64,000 nt of DNA from Actinorugispora endophytica (GTDB taxonomy: Bacteria > Actinomycetota > Actinomycetes > Streptosporangiales > Streptosporangiaceae): the NCBI RefSeq assembly GCF_004363075.1, contig NZ_SNYN01000015.1, positions 1-64,000 on the forward strand, given 5' to 3'. Shown in pieces: positions 63,323-64,000 of the stretch; the stretch's first letter is position 1; each line of letters begins with the position of its first letter. The position numbers were made by a program, and so were the translations under genes. The notes beneath the pieces are model-generated. The model saw nothing but the letters and a program-made list of their open reading frames with translations, ran no database searches and had not been told where the DNA came from.

Positions 63323-64000
63323 GTGACGCTGCTCGAGTCGGTGCACAGTCCGGATGACCTGAAGAAGCTCTCAGCGGAGCAGCTTCCGGGGTTGGCCGCC
63401 GAGATCCGCGACTTCCTGGTCTCGGAGGTGGCCCGCACCGGCGGGCACCTGGGCCCCAACCTGGGCGTCGTCGAGCTCACCGTCGCGCTGCACCGGGTGT
63501 TCGACTCCCCGCGCGACCCCATCCTGTTCGACACCGGGCACCAGGCCTACGTGCACAAGATGCTGACCGGCCGCCGGGACTTCTCCAAGCTGCGCCGGGA
63601 GGGCGGCCTCTCGGGGTACCCCTCGCGCGCGGAGTCCGAGCACGACTTCATCGAGAACTCGCACGCCTCCACCGCGCTGTCCTACGCCGACGGCCTGGCC
63701 AAGGCCAACGAGGTGCGCGGGCAGGACGACCGCACCGTGGTGGCCCTCATCGGCGACGGCGCCCTCACCGGCGGGATGGCCTGGGAGGCGCTCAACAACA
63801 TCGCCGAGGGCAAGAACCGGCGCGTGGTCATCGTCGTCAACGACAACGGCCGCTCCTACTCGCCGACCATCGGCGGTCTGGCCGACCACTTCGCCACCCT
63901 GCGCATGACCCAGGGCTACGAGCAGATGCTCGACATGGCCAAGAGCGCGATCAACCGCGCCCCCGTCGTCGGCCCGCCGCTGTACGAGGCCCTGCACGGG
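63323..64000 (+). CDS. dxs: 1-deoxy-D-xylulose-5-phosphate synthase (5' part, runs off the window)
   Basis: The first 226 codons are present, open to the last base. GTG 63323 ([20 protein letters not shown]) is chosen because GAGGGGA ends 9 nt before it and the family starts here; ATG 63305 and 63314 are alternatives. [35 protein letters not shown] and the thiamine-diphosphate motif [16 protein letters not shown] with [13 protein letters not shown] are Dxs landmarks. It joins pyruvate and glyceraldehyde-3-phosphate to make DXP, the first step of the MEP isoprenoid pathway. Confidence 0.95.
   Translation, partial: MTLLESVHSPDDLKKLSAEQLPGLAAEIRDFLVSEVARTGGHLGPNLGVVELTVALHRVFDSPRDPILFDTGHQAYVHKMLTGRRDFSKLRREGGLSGYPSRAESEHDFIENSHASTALSYADGLAKANEVRGQDDRTVVALIGDGALTGGMAWEALNNIAEGKNRRVVIVVNDNGRSYSPTIGGLADHFATLRMTQGYEQMLDMAKSAINRAPVVGPPLYEALHG

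Overview
The window is about 70+% GC, with third-codon-position G/C bias, frequent GTG/TTG starts, tight ATGA/GTGA/TTGA gene overlaps and a set of actinobacterial marker genes (sepH, DUF4193, DUF3710, DUF3159, DUF4235, an archaeal-like ValRS, paired TrkA proteins, 1-deoxyxylulose-5-phosphate synthase at the right edge). It looks like chromosomal DNA of a Streptosporangiales-type actinobacterium, most likely Nocardiopsis or a close relative. The genus is inference; no 16S or other decisive marker is present. No tRNA, rRNA, CRISPR array, phage genes or recognisable transposase gene was found.

Layout. 1-6.4 kb: a small DNA-binding-like protein, a 44-aa membrane peptide, a SulP transporter fused to a beta-carbonic anhydrase, and a membrane-anchored low-complexity protein with internal duplications. 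6.7-16.5 kb: a PEBP lipoprotein, an AfsR-like regulator, a DrrAB-type ABC exporter, two bacterial-PH membrane proteins and the septation protein SepH. 16.9-26.5 kb: a sugar-lactone oxidase, (copro)ferrochelatase, a Tat-lipoprotein deacetylase, an S9 peptidase, an inositol-phosphatase-like enzyme and a two-component system behind a structured leader. 27-41 kb: a conserved actinobacterial backbone (DUF4193, DUF4235/valS, dut, DUF3710, DUF3159, two TrkA proteins, TRAM-RNA methyltransferase) interrupted by a serpin and by a CE1758/CE1759 flavin monooxygenase-reductase pair. 41-46 kb: an ECF sigma / zinc-finger anti-sigma / ABC ATPase / permease operon and an F420-type oxidoreductase. 46.7-49.4 kb: aconitase. 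49.8-63.2 kb: a more variable stretch with a STAS antagonist, a flavin monooxygenase with an AraC regulator, a uridine-kinase-like protein, a SigK-type sigma factor divergent from a sulfite-oxidase-fold membrane protein, a ROK regulator with a xylose-type ABC importer, a TauE permease and a mismatch uracil-DNA glycosylase. dxs starts at 63.3 kb and runs off the edge.

The least ordinary feature is not a gene. Seven intergenic copies of a repeat (about 1.17, 10.9-11.16, 28.39-28.95, 33.87-33.97, 41.1-41.24, 49.53-49.77 and 56.40-56.74 kb) share terminal inverted repeats built on CTAGGGAG...CCGGCGCGGG and large central hairpins. In six of the seven an end of the element supplies or abuts the stop codon of the neighbouring gene (TAG inside CTAG/GTAG five times, TGA once). 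The copies sit only at gene 3' ends, and the strongest hairpins should behave as transcription terminators. The family resembles MITE or REP-type elements in design but I do not recognise it. A second possible repeat pair (3.91-4.02 and 39.55-39.70 kb) and a duplicated G-rich-loop hairpin in the two-component-system leader (24.23-24.50 kb) are the other non-coding signals worth following.
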